Origin: Ruegeria sp. EL01
GTDB taxonomy: Bacteria; Pseudomonadota; Alphaproteobacteria; Rhodobacterales; Rhodobacteraceae
Reading direction: 5' to 3'
Assembly (NCBI RefSeq): GCF_900313035.1
Contig: NZ_OMPS01000037.1
Coordinates: forward strand, 62,001 to 126,000
DNA: 64,000 nt
Below are positions 24,026-32,847 of this stretch, in pieces. Every line of letters starts with the position of its first letter. Position 1 is the stretch's first letter. Under the pieces are notes generated by a model that was not told where the DNA came from, made no database searches, and saw nothing but the letters and a program-made list of their open reading frames with translations. The position numbers were made by a program, and so were the translations under genes.

Positions 24026-25003
24026 ATGTGGTTTCCAACCGAAATGTTCAACCTAACTGAAAGCGAACAGGCCTTAGCATCCGAATTCGTGGGCGAGTTT
24101 TCGTGTCGGCTTCCAGCTGATGGTGCGCCACAATTCGAGTGTTGCTATAGATCTCACGGCTTTCCAAACTCCAGGATGGTTCTAAAAGTTCAGTCGGGCA
24201 CGCGAACCTATGCGTTGAAGATCGATACCGAGTCTCCTGCCTCTGGGCGGCTTAAAGACGAATTTGATCTGCTGACGAAGCTTTCCACCTACTTTGGCGG
24301 CAACAAAACATCACAGGTTGTGCACCCGATTTATTTGTCGCCCGGAAACGCCTTTTTCGTCACCGAATTCATCGATCGGCCAACAGCCGTTGACCTGATC
24401 TACAACAGCACAAATGACGATCAGGTTGCCCAGGTTTTTCGCCGCGCAGGGTCATGGCTAAATGATCTGCACGGATTTCGACCTGCTGAGGACTACGCTT
24501 TTCGACCAAAATGGATGACCGACAGCATTCAAGATCTGTACCAATCCCTTCCGCCGGAGCTTGCAGAAGAAAGCCAGCGGATGGTCAACTCCGTGCTGGC
24601 CGAAGCAGAACGTCTAAAGGGCGTCCCTGATATTCGGGTTTTTTCGCATGGCGATTTTCACGGCCTCAATCTGATCGTCGGACAAGGCCAAACGATCGGG
24701 CTGGATTTCACTGAAGCGCGTGACAAACTCGCAGTCTATGACATCGTCGACTTTCTGAAATCCGATATCTTTCGGGATGGCGCCGGCGCCGATGTGGACC
24801 GCAGCGGCATCCTCAAACGCAACAAAGAGATGTTCTTTAGGCTGTACTGCCACCCCATCAACATCGAAATTCTGGATTTCTGTATCCGAGGACGCCTGTT
24901 GAAAGACTGGCTGCGCCTATGCCAGCCGGATCACACGTGCAGCGACTTTGAGGACCACATGCGTACACGGCTCGAAATTCGACTTAAGCAAGCCTTTCGG
25001 TAG
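24026..25003 (+). CDS. APH/choline-kinase-type phosphotransferase
   Basis: A 325-residue protein of the protein-kinase-like aminoglycoside phosphotransferase superfamily. Key residues: FSHGDFHGLNLIV (catalytic Brenner loop HGDxxxxN, near residue 208) and IGLDFTEARD (metal-binding Asp of the DFG-like site), with LKVQSGTRTYALKIDTE for the nucleotide-binding Lys strand near 60. Members phosphorylate aminoglycosides, choline, sugars or lipids; substrate is not clear and resistance should not be assumed. ATG at 24044 is an alternative start. It lies opposite to the ribosomal genes, between rplA and rplJ. Confidence 0.8.
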   Translation: MWFPTEMFNLTESEQALASEFVGEFSCRLPADGAPQFECCYRSHGFPNSRMVLKVQSGTRTYALKIDTESPASGRLKDEFDLLTKLSTYFGGNKTSQVVHPIYLSPGNAFFVTEFIDRPTAVDLIYNSTNDDQVAQVFRRAGSWLNDLHGFRPAEDYAFRPKWMTDSIQDLYQSLPPELAEESQRMVNSVLAEAERLKGVPDIRVFSHGDFHGLNLIVGQGQTIGLDFTEARDKLAVYDIVDFLKSDIFRDGAGADVDRSGILKRNKEMFFRLYCHPINIEILDFCIRGRLLKDWLRLCQPDHTCSDFEDHMRTRLEIRLKQAFR

Positions 25004-25021
25004 AAAACCCAAAAAAGAAAA

Positions 25022-25047
25022 ACCCGGGCAGTTCGCACCACCCGGGT
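25022..25047 (-). terminator. rplKA terminator
   Basis: A 7-bp stem ACCCGGG/CCCGGGT is followed on the minus strand by TTTTTCTTTTTT. It ends the rplK-rplA unit and may also serve the convergent APH gene. Confidence 0.88.
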
Positions 25048-25075
25048 CTAATTCTATCATAGCTAGAGCTAGAGC

Positions 25076-25774
25076 TTATTCGCCCGAAGCAGTCGCCACG
25101 TCCAAAGTCACACCGGGGCCCATGGTTGAGCTCAGCGCGATTTTCTTCATGTAGGTGCCCTTGGCACCTGCTGGTTTGGCTTTGGCCACGGCCGAGATAA
25201 AGGCACGAACGTTTTCGACCAGCTTGGCTTCGTCGAACGACGCTTTGCCAACACCGGCGTGCACAACGCCACCTTTTTCCGCCTTGAACTGAACTTCACC
25301 ACCTTTGGCTGCTTCCACGGCTGCTTTCACATCCATGGTCACGGTGCCAACTTTGGGGTTCGGCATCAGGTTGCGGGGGCCCAGAACTTTACCCAGACGG
25401 CCAACAACAGGCATCATGTCCGGGGTCGCGATGCAGCGATCGAATTCGATGGTGCCGCCCTGAACGGTTTCCATCAGATCCTCTGCACCAACGATATCCG
25501 CGCCAGCTTCTTTCGCTTCGTCAGCCTTGGGGCCGCGAGCAAAAACAGCAACGCGCATCGCTTTGCCTGTGCCGTTAGGCAGACCAACAACGCCACGAAC
25601 CATCTGGTCTGCGTGCCGCGTGTCGACGCCCAGGTTCAGAGCAATCTCGACGGTTTCGTCAAACTTCGAAGTTGCGTGGGCCTTAACCAGTGCAACCGCT
25701 TCTTCAACCGACAGTTCTGTCTTGCCAGCGAAAGCTTCGCGCGCAGTGCGCGTACGTTTACCGAGTTTTGCCAT
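25076..25774 (-). CDS. rplA: 50S ribosomal protein L1
   Basis: L1 forms the mobile stalk that guides E-site tRNA out and often represses the rplKA operon. The 232-residue product has [25 protein letters not shown] near the start, the signature [20 protein letters not shown] and the [31 protein letters not shown] segment. It starts 1 base after the rplK stop. Confidence 0.98.
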   Translation of the reverse strand: MAKLGKRTRTAREAFAGKTELSVEEAVALVKAHATSKFDETVEIALNLGVDTRHADQMVRGVVGLPNGTGKAMRVAVFARGPKADEAKEAGADIVGAEDLMETVQGGTIEFDRCIATPDMMPVVGRLGKVLGPRNLMPNPKVGTVTMDVKAAVEAAKGGEVQFKAEKGGVVHAGVGKASFDEAKLVENVRAFISAVAKAKPAGAKGTYMKKIALSSTMGPGVTLDVATASGE

Positions 25775-25775
25775 C

Positions 25776-26225
25776 TTACTTCACCTCGATGCCCATAGAG
25801 CGGGCCGAGCCCAGGATGATCTGCATTGCGCCTTCGACGTCGTTGGCGTTCAGATCCTTCATTTTGGCTTCGGCGATTTCACGCACCTGCTTAGAGGTCA
25901 CGGATGCCACGGTCTCACGACCCGGGTTTTCCGCGCCACGGGGGCGATTCCGCTTGCCAACCGGCTTCAGACCAGCCGCTTTTTTCAGGTAATAAGACGC
26001 AGGCGGCGTCTTGATGTCCATGGTGAAGGACTTGTCCTGATAATAGGTGATCACGGTCGGGCAAGGTGCGCCCTGCTCCATGTCTGCGGTCTTGGCGTTG
26101 AACGCCTTGCAGAATTCCATGATGTTGATGCCGCGCTGACCCAGCGCCGGACCAACTGGCGGCGACGGGTTCGCCTGACCTGCAGGAACCTGCAGTTTCA
26201 TTGTACCAGCAAGCTTCTTGGCCAT
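25776..26225 (-). CDS. rplK: 50S ribosomal protein L11
   Basis: L11 forms the GTPase-associated centre with 23S rRNA and is needed for RelA activation. The 149-residue product has the N-terminal [21 protein letters not shown] proline switch and [11 protein letters not shown]. It is about seven residues longer than the usual 141-142: the extra sequence lies in the C-terminal rRNA-binding domain around [18 protein letters not shown]. Confidence 0.97.
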   Translation of the reverse strand: MAKKLAGTMKLQVPAGQANPSPPVGPALGQRGINIMEFCKAFNAKTADMEQGAPCPTVITYYQDKSFTMDIKTPPASYYLKKAAGLKPVGKRNRPRGAENPGRETVASVTSKQVREIAEAKMKDLNANDVEGAMQIILGSARSMGIEVK

Positions 26226-26345
26226 TTGGTTTTCCTTTCAACGTAGGTAGGACGCGTCCCACCCGATTTATGTTGCGTGGTCCAATCCGGGATCGCGATC
26301 CCTGCAATCTCCCACGAGAGAATCTCGCCCGAAGACGATAGGGGG

Positions 26346-26374
26346 CCATTACATAGGAACGGAGGGGTTGGCAA
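26346..26374 (-). promoter_or_regulatory. Predicted rplK promoter
   Basis: On the minus strand TTGCCA (26369-26374) and TAATGG (26346-26351) are 17 bases apart, with ACCCCTCC after the -35. It closely matches the predicted S10 promoter (TTGCCA-AACCCCCC). Confidence 0.6.
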
Positions 26375-26420
26375 GTGGCTGGCCCAATAATCCGAAACGA
26401 CCGCTTAGGTGCCCAAAGTA

Positions 26421-26494
26421 CTTGTCCAAATCAAAAGGCCAAGGCTAGGCTTGGTAAATGACAACTTGATTTTGGGATTGTTGATTTGGACAAG
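26421..26494. repeat. 14-bp inverted repeat before the SDR gene
   Basis: CTTGTCCAAATCAA (26421-26434) and TTGATTTGGACAAG (26481-26494) are exact inverted copies 60 bp apart centre to centre. Within them lies a smaller pair CCAAG/CTTGG (26439-26443, 26450-26454). The right arm ends 4 bases before the SDR start codon and would cover its ribosome binding site (GGAC), so either an operator pair for a looping repressor or an RNA stem masking the site is possible. Confidence 0.7.
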
Positions 26495-26498
26495 CGAA

Positions 26499-27320
26499 AT
26501 GGATTTTGAGGGCAAGGTAGCGGTCATCACTGGTGCTGGGAGTGGCATTGGCAAAGGCATTGCTCGTGTGTGCTCAGAGGCGGGAATGAAACTGGTCTTA
26601 GCTGGCTACAATTCCGAACCACTCCAAGCGCTGTCTGCGGAGTTGAGCGACACCGAAACGCTCTGTGTGCCTACAGATGTTTCTCAATTGGACCAGGTTG
26701 AGGCTCTTGCGACATCCACGTCGGAAAGGTTTGGCCAGGTCGATTTCCTGTTCAACAACGCTGGTGTTGGACCAACAGGTCGGACACAGGACACTTCGAT
26801 GGAGGATTGGCGCTGGACGTTGTCGGTCAATCTCTGGGGGCCGATCAACGGCGTGCAGGTTTTCTTACCGATTATGGAGCGGCAAGGGTTTGGCCACATA
26901 AATAGTACTGCATCCGAATCCGGGCTGTACGGGACCAGCCATCTTGCCGCCTATAATGTTTCAAAGTTTGGTGTTGTAGGGTTGATGCAAAGCCTTGAGC
27001 GGGATCTGCGGTCTGCAAATTCCCCGCTGTCAGCTTCGGTGTTTTGCCCAAGTGCCGTAAAAACGGAAATATTGGATAGCATGCGTAACAGAACACCTGA
27101 ATCTGTTGCCAAGCATCAGGAGACAGAAGAGGCGCGCCAATTCGCTGCAATGATCAAGCCAGTCATCGCAAATGGAATGGACCCCAAAGAAGCTAGTCGT
27201 ATCGTCCTAACGTCAATTGCCGATGGCAAGTTCTGGATTTTTTCGCACCCTCATGTCCCTGATACAGCCATGGAACAAGCCGTCGCAATGGTAGCAGACC
27301 AGACCCTGACGAGCCTTTGA
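26499..27320 (+). CDS. SDR-family oxidoreductase
   Basis: A 273-residue classical short-chain dehydrogenase/reductase. The start at 26499 (MDFEGKVAVITGAG) fits the family; the open frame upstream does not. Seen: cofactor motif TGAGSGIGKG (residues 11-20), NNAGVG near 88, catalytic Ser in NSTASESG, and YNVSK (Tyr-x3-Lys). NAD(P)-dependent reduction or oxidation of an alcohol/ketone is expected; the substrate is unknown. It is inserted between nusG and rplK in opposite direction and its A+T content appears higher than that of its neighbours. Confidence 0.88.
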   Translation: MDFEGKVAVITGAGSGIGKGIARVCSEAGMKLVLAGYNSEPLQALSAELSDTETLCVPTDVSQLDQVEALATSTSERFGQVDFLFNNAGVGPTGRTQDTSMEDWRWTLSVNLWGPINGVQVFLPIMERQGFGHINSTASESGLYGTSHLAAYNVSKFGVVGLMQSLERDLRSANSPLSASVFCPSAVKTEILDSMRNRTPESVAKHQETEEARQFAAMIKPVIANGMDPKEASRIVLTSIADGKFWIFSHPHVPDTAMEQAVAMVADQTLTSL

Positions 27321-27393
27321 TAGTTATGCAAATGTCTTTGGATTGATCAATTGAATGGGAATGGCAAAAAGGTCCGTTAAGCAGACATAATAA

Positions 27394-27424
27394 AACGCCA
27401 CGTTGCATGTAGCATCGCGGCGTT
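27394..27424 (-). terminator. nusG terminator
   Basis: An imperfect 11-bp stem (AACGCC paired with GGCGTT, then CG and TGC pairs) with a 5-base loop precedes TTTATTATG on the minus strand, 23 bases after nusG. Confidence 0.65.
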
Positions 27425-27446
27425 TCAAAATTCGCTGAGAAGCTTC

Positions 27447-27980
27447 TTAGCTCTGCTTGGTAACCTGAACAAAATCCAGCTCGACCGGGGTTTCCCGACC
27501 GAAGATCGACACCGAAACCTTCAGTTTCTGGTTGTCGTCGTCCACGCCTTCAACCATGCCGTCGAAATCCTCGAACGGGCCGTCGTTGACCTTGACCTTC
27601 TCGCCGACCTCAAAGCTGATCAGCAGCTTGGGCGCGTCTTCGCCCTCCTGGACACGGTTGAGGATCTGGTTGACCTCGGCATCGCGCATCGGCATCGGAC
27701 GACCTTGCGGGCCAAGAAACCCGGTGACCCGGTTGATCGAGTTAACCAGGTGATAGCCCTGATCGGACATTTCCATATGCACCAGCACATAACCGGGCAT
27801 AAAGCGGCGTTCGGTCGTGACTTTCTTACCCCGGCGCACTTCGATCACCTCTTCGGTGGGCACCAGAACCTCGTCGATATCGTCCTCAAGGCCCTGTTCA
27901 GCCACCGACGTGCGGATCTGCTCTGCGATCTTCTTTTCGAAATTCGAAAGAACGCTGACCGAGTACCACCGTTTCGCCAT
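27447..27980 (-). CDS. nusG: Transcription termination/antitermination factor NusG
   Basis: NusG binds RNA polymerase, suppresses pausing and links it to Rho or S10. I start at ATG 27980 ([20 protein letters not shown]), giving 177 residues; the upstream in-frame ATGs lack similarity. The NGN domain fills residues 1-120 ([22 protein letters not shown]) and a KOW motif follows ([20 protein letters not shown]). It is separated from secE by terminator-like hairpins. Confidence 0.97.
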   Translation of the reverse strand: MAKRWYSVSVLSNFEKKIAEQIRTSVAEQGLEDDIDEVLVPTEEVIEVRRGKKVTTERRFMPGYVLVHMEMSDQGYHLVNSINRVTGFLGPQGRPMPMRDAEVNQILNRVQEGEDAPKLLISFEVGEKVKVNDGPFEDFDGMVEGVDDDNQKLKVSVSIFGRETPVELDFVQVTKQS

Positions 27981-28048
27981 GAACCTGTCGTCCTTGTTTG
28001 CCTTAGGCCGCATCACATTTTCGGACGCAGCCTGAATTAAAATCCTAT

Positions 28049-28063
28049 CGCGGAGCCACCGCG
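28049..28063 (-). promoter_or_regulatory. Second hairpin in the secE-nusG gap
   Basis: A 5-bp GC stem (CGCGG/CCGCG, loop of 5) followed after five bases by TTTTAATT on the minus strand. It may act with the terminator at 28080. Confidence 0.4.
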
Positions 28064-28079
28064 TCGTTCGGAATAAAAA

Positions 28080-28103
28080 GCGGCGCGCAGTCCGAATCGC
28101 CGC
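28080..28103 (-). terminator. Terminator between secE and nusG
   Basis: A 6-bp GCGGCG/CGCCGC stem with a 12-base loop is followed on the minus strand by CTTTTTATT wait-free: the last stem base pairs and five T follow directly. It lies in the 235-bp gap between secE and nusG, which in many bacteria are adjacent and co-transcribed. nusG would then depend on read-through or on a promoter I could not find. Confidence 0.65.
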
Positions 28104-28215
28104 ACGCCTATCCCAAAAGGTACCGCGTCACCTACTCTGACATCGCGCACTGTGCAAGAGGGCAGAGGCAATTGCATTGCAATTTCAGCAGCGTTTTGGC
28201 CCCGAAAGATCCGCC

Positions 28216-28413
28216 TTATCCGAAGGAGGTCAGGATCAGCTGCAGACCACCACGAATACCCAGATCAACCAGCGCGAAGAACACAGCCGTCAAAGCTGCC
28301 ATGATGAACACCATAACCGTGGTCAACAGCACCTCGCGCCGCGTGGGCCAGACGACCTTTGCAACTTCGGCACGGACTTGCTGAATGAACTGGATCGGGT
28401 TGGTGGTAGCCAT
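28216..28413 (-). CDS. secE: Preprotein translocase subunit SecE
   Basis: SecE clamps SecY in the inner-membrane translocon. The 65-residue single-helix form typical of most bacteria: amphipathic NPIQFIQQVRAEVAKVVWPTRREVLLTT, then one membrane helix (VMVFIMAALTAVFFALVDLGI). It is the first core gene of the cluster; no tRNA-Trp precedes it in the 100 bases before ccoS. Confidence 0.96.
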   Translation of the reverse strand: MATTNPIQFIQQVRAEVAKVVWPTRREVLLTTVMVFIMAALTAVFFALVDLGIRGGLQLILTSFG

Positions 28414-28513
28414 TTGGCGTTATCTCTCTGCTAGCGGATGGGCGGGACATAGCCGGGCATTGCGGCAATTTCAAGGGCAGTTGGATCAACTCTGATTTTT
28501 GGAGCCGCCCTGG

Positions 28514-28672
28514 TCAGGGCTTGGGTTTATCGTCCCATTCATCGCTCAGGATCCGGCGCGCGTCTCCTTCAGGATCTTCGTACTGGTTCGAACGCACGGT
28601 ATAGACAAATGCAACCAGACCAACTCCGCCCAGAAACAATGAAATCGGGATCAGATAGGCGAGAACGTCCAT
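28514..28672 (-). CDS. ccoS: cbb3 oxidase assembly protein CcoS
   Basis: A 52-residue gene that lies 5 bases after ccoI. The product starts MDVLAYLIPISLFLGGVGLV, one membrane helix, followed by the family's AFVYTVRSNQYEDPEGDARR and ILSDEWDDKPKP. CcoS is needed for haem or copper insertion into cbb3 cytochrome oxidase. It ends the ccoGHIS unit. Confidence 0.95.
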   Translation of the reverse strand: MDVLAYLIPISLFLGGVGLVAFVYTVRSNQYEDPEGDARRILSDEWDDKPKP

Positions 28673-28677
28673 TCACA

Positions 28678-30855
28678 TCACCTCAACCGCAGCGCGTTCA
28701 AAGACACCGTAATCGATGAGGTCGACATCGCCAAGGCCGCGATCAAGGGCGTCGCCAGGCCAGCCACGGCCAGTGGCACGGCGATCACGTTATAGACGGT
28801 CGCGATCCGGAAGTTCTCGCGAATGCGCCGGGTGGCTTTGACTGCTGTGTCACAGGCATCTGCAATGGGCGACAAATCGTTGCCCAGCAGCACGATATCT
28901 GATGCAACCCGCGCTGCATCCAATGCTGAGGCCGGAGAGATTGAAACATGGGCTGCCGCCAGTGCAGCGGTATCGTTCAGACCGTCGCCCACCATCAGCA
29001 CGCGATGGCCATGACTGCCCAGTTCCTGAATGCGTTGGGCCTTATCCTGTGGCAAGGCTTCGGCCATCCACGTCTCGATCCCCAGCCTATCAGCCATTAT
29101 ACGCACGGCACCTTGCGAGTCACCAGAGATCAGAATGACGTCTTTGCCTGTGGACCGAAACGCCCGAACCGCGTCAACCGCGCCTTGACGTAAAGCATCC
29201 GAGAACTGGAAAGCCACGGGAGCCTTGTCGCCGATTGCCAACCAGGCGAAGGTTTCCACACCTTGTTCACCTCCCACCCAGGCAGCGCGCCCCAGACGTA
29301 CCCGTTGACCATGCAATTCACCTTCGGTTCCGTACCCTGGAATCTCAGTGATCTCGCGCAGATCGGCAGGTTTTACCCCCGCCGCACGGGCCGCTTTGGC
29401 CAACGCTGCGGACAACGGATGTGCCGAGGCTTCGGCCAGTGCAAGTGCGACTTCAAGATCCTCGCGGGAATGCGCGCCCAGATTCGTTAGCTCCGGCGTC
29501 CCTGACGTGAGCGTACCTGTCTTGTCGAAAACAACCGTGTCCACTTCGGACAATCGTTCCAGCGCAGTAGCATGTTTGATCAGCATCCCCTTGCGAAACA
29601 ACCGGCCCGAGGCTGCCGTTGTGACCGCAGGCACCGCTAGACCCAGTGCGCAGGGACAGGTGATTATCAAAACCGCCGCGGCGATATTCAGCGCCGTGCG
29701 TAGATCGCCTGAGTAGATGAGCCACCCCACAAAGCTGAGCGCTGACAGGATGTGAACGCCCGGCGCGTAAAGCTTGGCAGCCTTGTCTGCCAGCGACGTG
29801 TATCGCGACCGACCGGATTCGGCGATGGCCACCAGGTCAGCCATGCGATGCAATGAGGTGTCTTCGCCTACCGCTGTCGCGCGGATCGTCAGAGGCCCTG
29901 TCAGGTTAACCTCGCCCGCACTAACAGAGTGGCCGATTTCAGCAAACACAGGCAGGGTTTCACCGGTCAATAACGAGCGATCCAATTCGGACCGGCCGGA
30001 AACGATTTGACCATCGACAGGCATCCGCCCCCCCGGGCGCACCAGGATCAGGTCGCCCAAGTTCAACGTGGCGACGGCGACTTCTTTTTCGACCCCATCC
30101 ATTACACGAATGGCGCGGGGAACCTCCAGCGCTGTCAATTCTTCGGCAGCAGACCGCGCTGCGGCCCGTGTGCGATAATCCAAATAGCGCCCAGCCAACA
30201 AAAAGAAGGTCAGGGTCAAAGCAGCATCAAAATATGCATGCTCGCCACTAAGCGCGGTTTCCCAAAGTGATGTGATCAACGCCAGCAGAATGGCCAGCAC
30301 AATTGGCACATCCATATTCAGTCGTCTGACGCGCAGTGCGCTCCAGGCGTTGGCAAAGAAAGGTTGCGCGGAAAAGGCAATCGCAGGCAAGGCAATCGCA
30401 GCCGAAATCCAGTGGAACATGTCGCGCGTTGCGTCGCTTGCCCCGGACCAGACCGAGACAGACAGCAACATCACATTCATTGAGGCGAACCCGGCAACTG
30501 CCAACCTCATCAATAAATCGCGCCCAGCCTTGTTGGTCTGCGTAGCCGCCAAAGCGCCGGGGTCCAATTCATGCGCCTCAAACCCCACACCTTCCAACAC
30601 GGGGATCAAATCTGCGGCCGACGTCTCGGGCACAGCTTTGATCATGGCGCGTTTAAGCGTCAGGTTCACCCGCGCATCTTCGACACCGGGATGGGCATTC
30701 AGTTCTCGTTCAACCGTCGCAATGCAGGCCGAACAATGAATACCCGGCAGAGACAAGGCGATTTGCACATCTTCCGGAATGGGGCGGGCAGGCTCTGGCG
30801 GCGTGGCAATGCAACCCGGACAAGCCGCAGTACCGGAAGAAAGGTGCGCTGTCAC
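28678..30855 (-). CDS. ccoI: Copper-transporting P-type ATPase for cbb3 assembly
   Basis: A P1B-type ATPase of 725 residues (also called FixI) that delivers copper for the CuB centre of cbb3 oxidase. Features: an N-terminal Cys pair (CPGC), an HMA domain with HCSACIATVE near residue 40, the transport motif CPCALGLAVP in helix 6, DKTGTLTSG with the phosphorylated Asp, and GDGLNDTAAL. Eight membrane helices are expected. It starts 5 bases after ccoH. Confidence 0.95.
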   Translation of the reverse strand: MTAHLSSGTAACPGCIATPPEPARPIPEDVQIALSLPGIHCSACIATVERELNAHPGVEDARVNLTLKRAMIKAVPETSAADLIPVLEGVGFEAHELDPGALAATQTNKAGRDLLMRLAVAGFASMNVMLLSVSVWSGASDATRDMFHWISAAIALPAIAFSAQPFFANAWSALRVRRLNMDVPIVLAILLALITSLWETALSGEHAYFDAALTLTFFLLAGRYLDYRTRAAARSAAEELTALEVPRAIRVMDGVEKEVAVATLNLGDLILVRPGGRMPVDGQIVSGRSELDRSLLTGETLPVFAEIGHSVSAGEVNLTGPLTIRATAVGEDTSLHRMADLVAIAESGRSRYTSLADKAAKLYAPGVHILSALSFVGWLIYSGDLRTALNIAAAVLIITCPCALGLAVPAVTTAASGRLFRKGMLIKHATALERLSEVDTVVFDKTGTLTSGTPELTNLGAHSREDLEVALALAEASAHPLSAALAKAARAAGVKPADLREITEIPGYGTEGELHGQRVRLGRAAWVGGEQGVETFAWLAIGDKAPVAFQFSDALRQGAVDAVRAFRSTGKDVILISGDSQGAVRIMADRLGIETWMAEALPQDKAQRIQELGSHGHRVLMVGDGLNDTAALAAAHVSISPASALDAARVASDIVLLGNDLSPIADACDTAVKATRRIRENFRIATVYNVIAVPLAVAGLATPLIAALAMSTSSITVSLNALRLR

Positions 30856-30860
30856 AGCCC

Positions 30861-31319
30861 CTACCCTTTCACATAAAACGGAACGCGCTGCGCAAACTCT
30901 GCGCCGTCGCTGTCGCGCGCCACCAACCGGACGTTCCAGTTTCCCTCACCCAATGTGGCGGGTGTGGCATAGGCCGTCCCGTCGAACGAAAAATCCGGTG
31001 TGAAATCGTCGCGCACATGGGTTGCGCGCCCGACTACAGCCTGAAGTTCGGCCACCTGAACCGGTGCACCACTTTGGTCCGTGATATGCAGGATCAACAG
31101 ACCACCTTTGACCTCGGCCCGAATTTCCCAACCCAATGCCTGATGTTCTTTCAGTCGCGTGTTGAACTCCTGACTGGCCACGTAAGAATTCTTGACCTCA
31201 AGCCCCGGGAAGGTTTTGACCGCGCTGTAGGCCAGCACAAGGTTCACGCCAATAATCACGGTGAACGCCGCGACAAAAACCGCCAAAGCGTGTTTTCCGG
31301 TGAATTTTCGCTCAGCCAT
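30861..31319 (-). CDS. ccoH: FixH/CcoH family cbb3 assembly protein
   Basis: A 152-residue single-span membrane protein: helix at about 10-32 (ALAVFVAAFTVIIGVNLVLA), conserved KTFPGLEVKNSYVASQEFN, then a periplasmic domain of beta strands (WEIRAEVKGGLLILHITDQ, ending AQRVPFYVKG). FixH is required for stable cbb3 oxidase assembly together with FixI. It begins two bases after ccoG's stop. Confidence 0.94.
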   Translation of the reverse strand: MAERKFTGKHALAVFVAAFTVIIGVNLVLAYSAVKTFPGLEVKNSYVASQEFNTRLKEHQALGWEIRAEVKGGLLILHITDQSGAPVQVAELQAVVGRATHVRDDFTPDFSFDGTAYATPATLGEGNWNVRLVARDSDGAEFAQRVPFYVKG

Positions 31320-31321
31320 GA

Positions 31322-32749
31322 TCAGTTCCCTCGTCCATTGAACGTGGTGTCCTTATAGGCGCGTTCACCGCTGCTCAGGTCTTCCACCCAGATCCGCACC
31401 GGCGTTGCATCAGCGCTTGCAGGCACCGTATCCTTGGAAGACACGATGTACACGCGGGTCAATTGTGCCGTATCCGCAGTGACGTTCACAGTGTCAATTT
31501 CCGTGCCCTCGATTGCCAGTTTCATCGCAGAATCGCCGGTCAGAGACAGCTTGAACAACCGATCCTCGCCATGCTTGTTGCGCAACCGAACGTCATATGT
31601 GTTGCGGATCGTGCCATCTGAAAGGGTTACGAAAGTTGGGTTTCGCACCGGCGCGACGGTCAGATCGATGTCCGAGCGGATGAACAAGGCAAACATCAGC
31701 GCAAAGCCAACCAGCGACCAAAGCGCGGTGTACATAACGGTGCGGGGGCGGAAGACATGTTTCCAAACGCTTCTGGGTGGCTCACCCGATCGTTCGTTGG
31801 TTTCGTCACTCAGCGCCATGTAGTCAACCAGACCCCGAGGTTTGCCAATCTTGGCCATCATGTCGTCGCACGCGTCGATACATAAGGCACACGTGATGCA
31901 TTCCAGCTGCTGGCCATCCCGTATGTCGATGCCCACAGGACAGACATTCACGCAGGCCATGCAATCAATACAATCGCCCAGCTCAGAATCGGTCGTCCGC
32001 TTGCCTTTGCCACGAGGCTCGCCCCGCCATTCGCGATAACCAACGACCAGCGTGTCCTCATCCATCATTGCAGCCTGAATGCGCGGCCAGGGGCACGCAT
32101 AGATACAAATCTGCTCACGAGCGAACCCGCCGAAGAAAAAGGTCGTTCCGGTCAGGATCAACATGGTTGTGTAGGCAACCGGATGCGCATTGCCGGTCAC
32201 CAGATCCCGCGCCAGAGTTGGGGCATCGGCAAAATAGAATACCCACGCGCCACCCGTGGCCAGGCCGATCAGGAACCAGGATACCCATTTCGTCAGCCGA
32301 AGCCTTGCTTTGCGGAGATCCATTTTCTCCTGCCGTTGCAATCGCAACCGGGCATTTCGGTCACCTTCGATCCAGCGCTCGACCAGAATGAAAAGGTCGG
32401 TCCAGACGGTCTGCGGGCAGGCATATCCGCACCACACGCGACCAAGAGCCGAGGTGAACAGGAACAGGCCAAGACCCGCCATGATCAGCAGACCTGCCAC
32501 AAAATAGAACTCGTGCGGCCAGATCTCGATCCAGAAAAAGTAAAACCGGCGGTTTGCCAAGTCCAGCAGGACTGCCTGATCCGGCAGGCTGGGGCCGCGA
32601 TCCCACCTGATCCACGGTGTCACATAATAGATGCCCAGCGTAACCAGAAGTATGATCCATTTCAGATTGCGAAACGGACCGGATACGCGCCTTGGGAAAA
32701 TGGGCTCTCGGGGGGCGTACAGGCTGGGTGCGGGATCGGAATCGCTCAC
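31322..32749 (-). CDS. ccoG: cbb3 oxidase accessory ferredoxin-like protein CcoG
   Basis: A 475-residue polytopic protein (also FixG/RdxA) with four or more helices, a CGYACPQTVW motif near residue 108, and two 4Fe-4S clusters of ferredoxin type (CIDCMACVNVCPVGIDIRDG and CITCALCIDACDDM, residues 260-300), then an Ig-like C-terminal domain. It reduces copper for oxidase maturation. An FNR box 62 bases upstream marks it as first gene of the anaerobically controlled ccoGHIS operon. Confidence 0.95.
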   Translation of the reverse strand: MSDSDPAPSLYAPREPIFPRRVSGPFRNLKWIILLVTLGIYYVTPWIRWDRGPSLPDQAVLLDLANRRFYFFWIEIWPHEFYFVAGLLIMAGLGLFLFTSALGRVWCGYACPQTVWTDLFILVERWIEGDRNARLRLQRQEKMDLRKARLRLTKWVSWFLIGLATGGAWVFYFADAPTLARDLVTGNAHPVAYTTMLILTGTTFFFGGFAREQICIYACPWPRIQAAMMDEDTLVVGYREWRGEPRGKGKRTTDSELGDCIDCMACVNVCPVGIDIRDGQQLECITCALCIDACDDMMAKIGKPRGLVDYMALSDETNERSGEPPRSVWKHVFRPRTVMYTALWSLVGFALMFALFIRSDIDLTVAPVRNPTFVTLSDGTIRNTYDVRLRNKHGEDRLFKLSLTGDSAMKLAIEGTEIDTVNVTADTAQLTRVYIVSSKDTVPASADATPVRIWVEDLSSGERAYKDTTFNGRGN

Positions 32750-32810
32750 TGGCTGGCTCCACTAATGGATGTTCTTGGAACGCTTCTTCCAGATCATGTG
32801 CTGGTAAACT

Positions 32811-32824
32811 TTGACATGGGTCAA
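32811..32824 (-). promoter_or_regulatory. FNR box upstream of ccoG
   Basis: TTGACATGGGTCAA matches the FNR/FnrL consensus TTGAY-N4-RTCAA perfectly in both half-sites. It lies between the LysR stop and ccoG, centred 68 bases before the ccoG start. FnrL encoded at 38949 is the expected binder. Confidence 0.88.
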
Positions 32825-32847
32825 AACGCGCATCAAACAAACATCTT

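Noticed and set aside
28414-28513. tRNA-Trp, often found before secE
   Set aside because: The gap before secE has no cloverleaf or TTCGA loop sequence.
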